Program-made: the position numbers and the translations under genes
Shown here: piece by piece, positions 61,381-64,000 of the stretch
Numbering within the stretch: position 1 is the first letter of the stretch
Layout of the letters: each line of letters starts with the position of its first letter
The notes under the pieces: model-generated
What the model was told of the DNA's origin: nothing
The model's input: only the letters and a program-made list of their open reading frames with translations
Database searches by the model: none
Assembly: GCA_002118135.1 (NCBI GenBank)
Contig: BDIU01000044.1
Location: 1-64,000 of the forward strand
Direction of reading: 5' to 3'
DNA length: 64,000 nt
Source of the DNA: Trebouxia sp. TZW2008
Taxonomy: Eukaryota > Chlorophyta > Trebouxiophyceae > Trebouxiales > Trebouxiaceae

Positions 61381-62098
61381 GTCTGCTGTGCTGAGAACAT
61401 AATCCGAGCTGTGCACCCTGTAACATTGACTGCGAATCTCAAGCAGTGGAGGCCTTCAACCACTGAACACTACAGGGCAGGGTTGTTGCACTGACCTGCC
61501 CAGGCGTGACCTGCTGAGGTGAATGTACCGAAGGGCTTTGCGTGTCGTGATGTTCAGGGTCGGCTGCTAGCTTGACAATTGTTTGACTGTATACAGGCCG
61601 CTCAGACCTGTGTCATACAGGACGCGAGTGATCGGCTGACCTCGCTGCCGGAATCGCCAGGAACAGCCATAAGGCAATGAGCTTACCCAGTCGCACAGGC
61701 GGATTGACGCAAGCAAAGTGGGCGGCTCAAGCCGAGCACGCCTGTTTTGCCGCTGTGGTGGTTGCACAAGAGGTTTGGTTGTGGGAACAGCCCTGTGAAC
61801 GCCATAGCTGTACGCTTGCAGTCAATACCACGCAATCAGGAATGAGGTATCGGCAGATCGGCTGCCTGTGCGGGGCATTGCAAGTTTGATCTGCCAAGTT
61901 TGTCCTGCCGAAATCCAGGGCAGCTCAATCGATCGTGATCTTTTTGTCAGTAGGTCAAACCTGGGTCAAACTCGAGTGTTGACCGAAATGCTTTGCAGCT
62001 TTGCAGACTTGTGCTTTTGTTGTTGCCGCTGTGTCAGGCCCACACAAAAGCGCATGTCGTGACCTGCCAGCGTCGTACCTGCGTGACAGCAAGTCTTG
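61381..62098. promoter_or_regulatory. Divergent region between the OPR/RAP and coiled-coil genes
   Basis: About 700 bp separate the two starts. It may contain an unseen 5' exon or transit-peptide exon of the OPR/RAP gene. No promoter element is recognised. Confidence 0.45.
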
Positions 62099-63899
62099 AT
62101 GCCTCCCAAGAAGAAGGACGATAAAAAGAAGGCTGTGAAGGAAGGAGAGCTTACCCCAGAGTGCGTTGCCGGCTGGCTTGTAACACTTGTCTAAGCATGC
62201 CTCGCGCTTACGTCAACTCGCCTGCAGAGACAAGCTGAAACAAGAGGTGGTGCGTCTTGAGAACGAGAAGTCCGACCTGAGTCTCGAACTGTCTTTTGTC
62301 AGAGACAAGCTACAGCAGAAAACAGCAGGGGCTGATAATCTAGAGATTGAGCTGCTCGAGCTTGGCGCTAAGCTTGACAAATCTACCAGGGACTATGTAA
62401 GCCACCAGTGTTGCCAGTACAGGTTTTGCACAGTATGAACTCCTTCAGGAACCAGCCAGGTCTCAGTTCAGCTGACCTACTGCGTCGTATACCACAGGTT
62501 GACATTCTTGAGCACAAAGAGAATCAGCTCAAGGGGACTGAGAGGCGTGTTCACACATTTGAGCAGCAAGTTGAGCAGCTACAGACTGAGCTAGGCAGGT
62601 AAGCAGTCGCCTGCACAATGCAGGCACATTACAGCACAGCCTCGTTTGAGCCAAGAAAAGCCTTGTTGGGAGGGTCTTGGAGATTTATCAGCAGTCTGTC
62701 CTTTTGCATGCAGGTGATGTGCATGACCTGTACTGCATCTTGTTGCACATGCTTTGAGCATAGTGTCATGGGCTCTCATTCATTTTCAGTGGCACGTGCT
62801 TCATTGCTGTGACTGTTTCCCTGCAAATGTCACTCTGCAGGCAGTGCATGCCTTGAGGTGGCATATGATTGCCTCATGATGCAAGTATCTCAAGCTTTTG
62901 CTAATACATGTGCAGGATGGAGGAGCGCATGGCAGTATTGGTGGCCGATGCTGAGGTCAACAGAGCCCACTTGGAGAGCAGCGCTGGCATCCTGGGCCAG
63001 CAGCAGCAGCTTGAAGAGGCCGCCAGAAAGCAGGTTCCTGCAGTGCAATGCTTGTTTCACACTCTCTAGCATTCAAATGCTGCTGTGCATTGCTGACAGG
63101 CGTCGTGTGCACAGGTGGACAAAGCAGTCAGCACAATGTGCATCACTACAATCCCATGTCATAGCCTTATGCCACTTGACATTGAGGCTTGCAGCTTGTA
63201 TGCATGATCATTGAGACATGCTAGCAATGGCTGCGTTGCTGCTGAATAGCTTGTAGTACCAAAGAATCTGTGACAACTCTCAAAGGATTTTTTGGCATGG
63301 ACATTGCTGTCACCTTCAAAACCACCAACCATAAGGAGGGACCAGTGTGCAGTTGTTTGCTGCAGGACTCAGTCATAGCACGGCAAGAGGAGGAGATGAG
63401 CAGCCTGAAGCTGCAGATTGGCAGCTTGCAGCAACAGCTGACGTCTGCTGCAGACAGAGCTGCTGATCTTACCCTCAAAGCCTCAGGTTTGTCCCGCTGC
63501 ATCAATGGAAGATGCTCATGCAGAAGTGATTGCAAGCAGAGTTTGCAGCACTGAGCATTTACTGTCGCCAAGCCAGCCGCTTCACTCTGCTGCTTCAATT
63601 CTGAACGCTGCTGTGCATGACAGCCATGATATGAGCGGCAAGAGGACAATTCATCATAATTGTAAGCTTGTTACGCATCAAAGCTTGGTCTGGCGGTGCT
63701 GTGGCTTGCTGTGGCCAGCATGCTGTTTTGGGGTTTTGGTATGCAGTTCCCTTTGCTTGACTCATCCTATCCAATATGTGTACAGGCAGCATTGAGCTGA
63801 AGATTCTGTTTGGCGAGGCTTGGCTGTTTGGGCTGTCAAGGCAAAGGCTGATTGGGGAAGTGCCCTTAGCCAGGGAGGGCAACACCCTCTGCTGCTTTG
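62099..63899 (+). CDS. Coiled-coil protein with MPPKKK start, 3' end outside window
   Basis: Exons 62099-62160, 62228-62396, 62498-62598, 62916-63033, 63366-63486 and 63786-63899 join in phase, and the last ends at a GT donor, so the gene continues beyond the window. After a very basic start (MPPKKKDDKKK) come about 180 residues of heptad-rich coiled coil (RLENEKSDLSLELSFVRDKL; RQEEEMSSLKLQIGSLQQQL), then a different segment, IELKILFGEAWLFGL. The start and coiled coil resemble several cilia- and basal-body-associated proteins, but I cannot name the family. It is an intracellular structural protein by appearance. Confidence 0.7.
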
Positions 63900-64000
63900 G
63901 TAGGGGATTTGCAGAGCTCTTCGTGTTGCTGCATGTTTTTGAATGCAGCAGTGCCATTTACTGTTAAGTGCGCACAACTTGCATTGGTGCTCAGTTGTGC

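Noticed and set aside
1..64000. tRNA, rRNA, CRISPR array or bacterial-type operon
   Set aside because: No cloverleaf arms, rRNA blocks or regularly spaced identical repeats with unique spacers were seen. The tandem repeats are diverged and lie in introns of eukaryotic genes.

Overview
The window is nuclear DNA of an intron-rich eukaryote, most likely a green alga (Chlorophyta, perhaps a trebouxiophyte). The base composition looks balanced rather than Chlamydomonas-like GC-rich. Introns end in (T)GCAG, and the recognisable proteins are plant-type: a VPS9A-like Rab5 exchange factor, an ABCG7-like half transporter, an AMSH deubiquitinase, NHP2 and an OPR/RAP organellar RNA factor. The lineage call is inference. 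Gene models were built by hand from homology, splice consensus and reading phase; for the clear genes every exon joins in phase.

Layout: a possible gene start leaves the left edge on the minus strand (1-60). A VPS9-domain Rab5 GEF runs + at 222-7882 (11 exons, 740 aa). It faces an ABCG7-like half transporter, minus, 14821-8613 (10 exons, 685 aa). From about 925 bp upstream of the transporter start, an RNF213/mysterin-like giant AAA+ protein runs + at 15747-49620. Its 44 consecutive exons from 17824 on give 5,275 in-phase codons, as long as animal RNF213, but I find no RING or RZ finger. A poorly coding 3.1-kb stretch follows (49621-52764). Then come an AMSH-type JAMM deubiquitinase (minus, 56083-52765, 560 aa), divergent from NHP2 (+, 56422-57045, 145 aa). 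After a 2.4-kb gap come an OPR/RAP protein (minus, 61248-59445) and the first exons of a coiled-coil protein (+, from 62099, leaving the right edge).

The striking pattern is in the introns. In the VPS9, ABCG7, RNF213 and AMSH genes, short segments spanning an exon edge and its splice site have been tandemly duplicated into the neighbouring intron and then decayed. Acceptor-side arrays keep the copy nearest the exon body, the 3'-most, as the functional one; donor-side arrays keep the 5'-most. This restores the original mRNA while the intron grows. At least five introns appear to use GC-AG rather than GT-AG ends. A 25-bp perfect hairpin, a roughly 110-bp dispersed repeat present twice, and several micro- and minisatellites complete the non-coding picture. 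Two products (RNF213-like, AMSH) belong to ubiquitin biology and two (VPS9, AMSH) to endosomal trafficking; nothing shows co-regulation.
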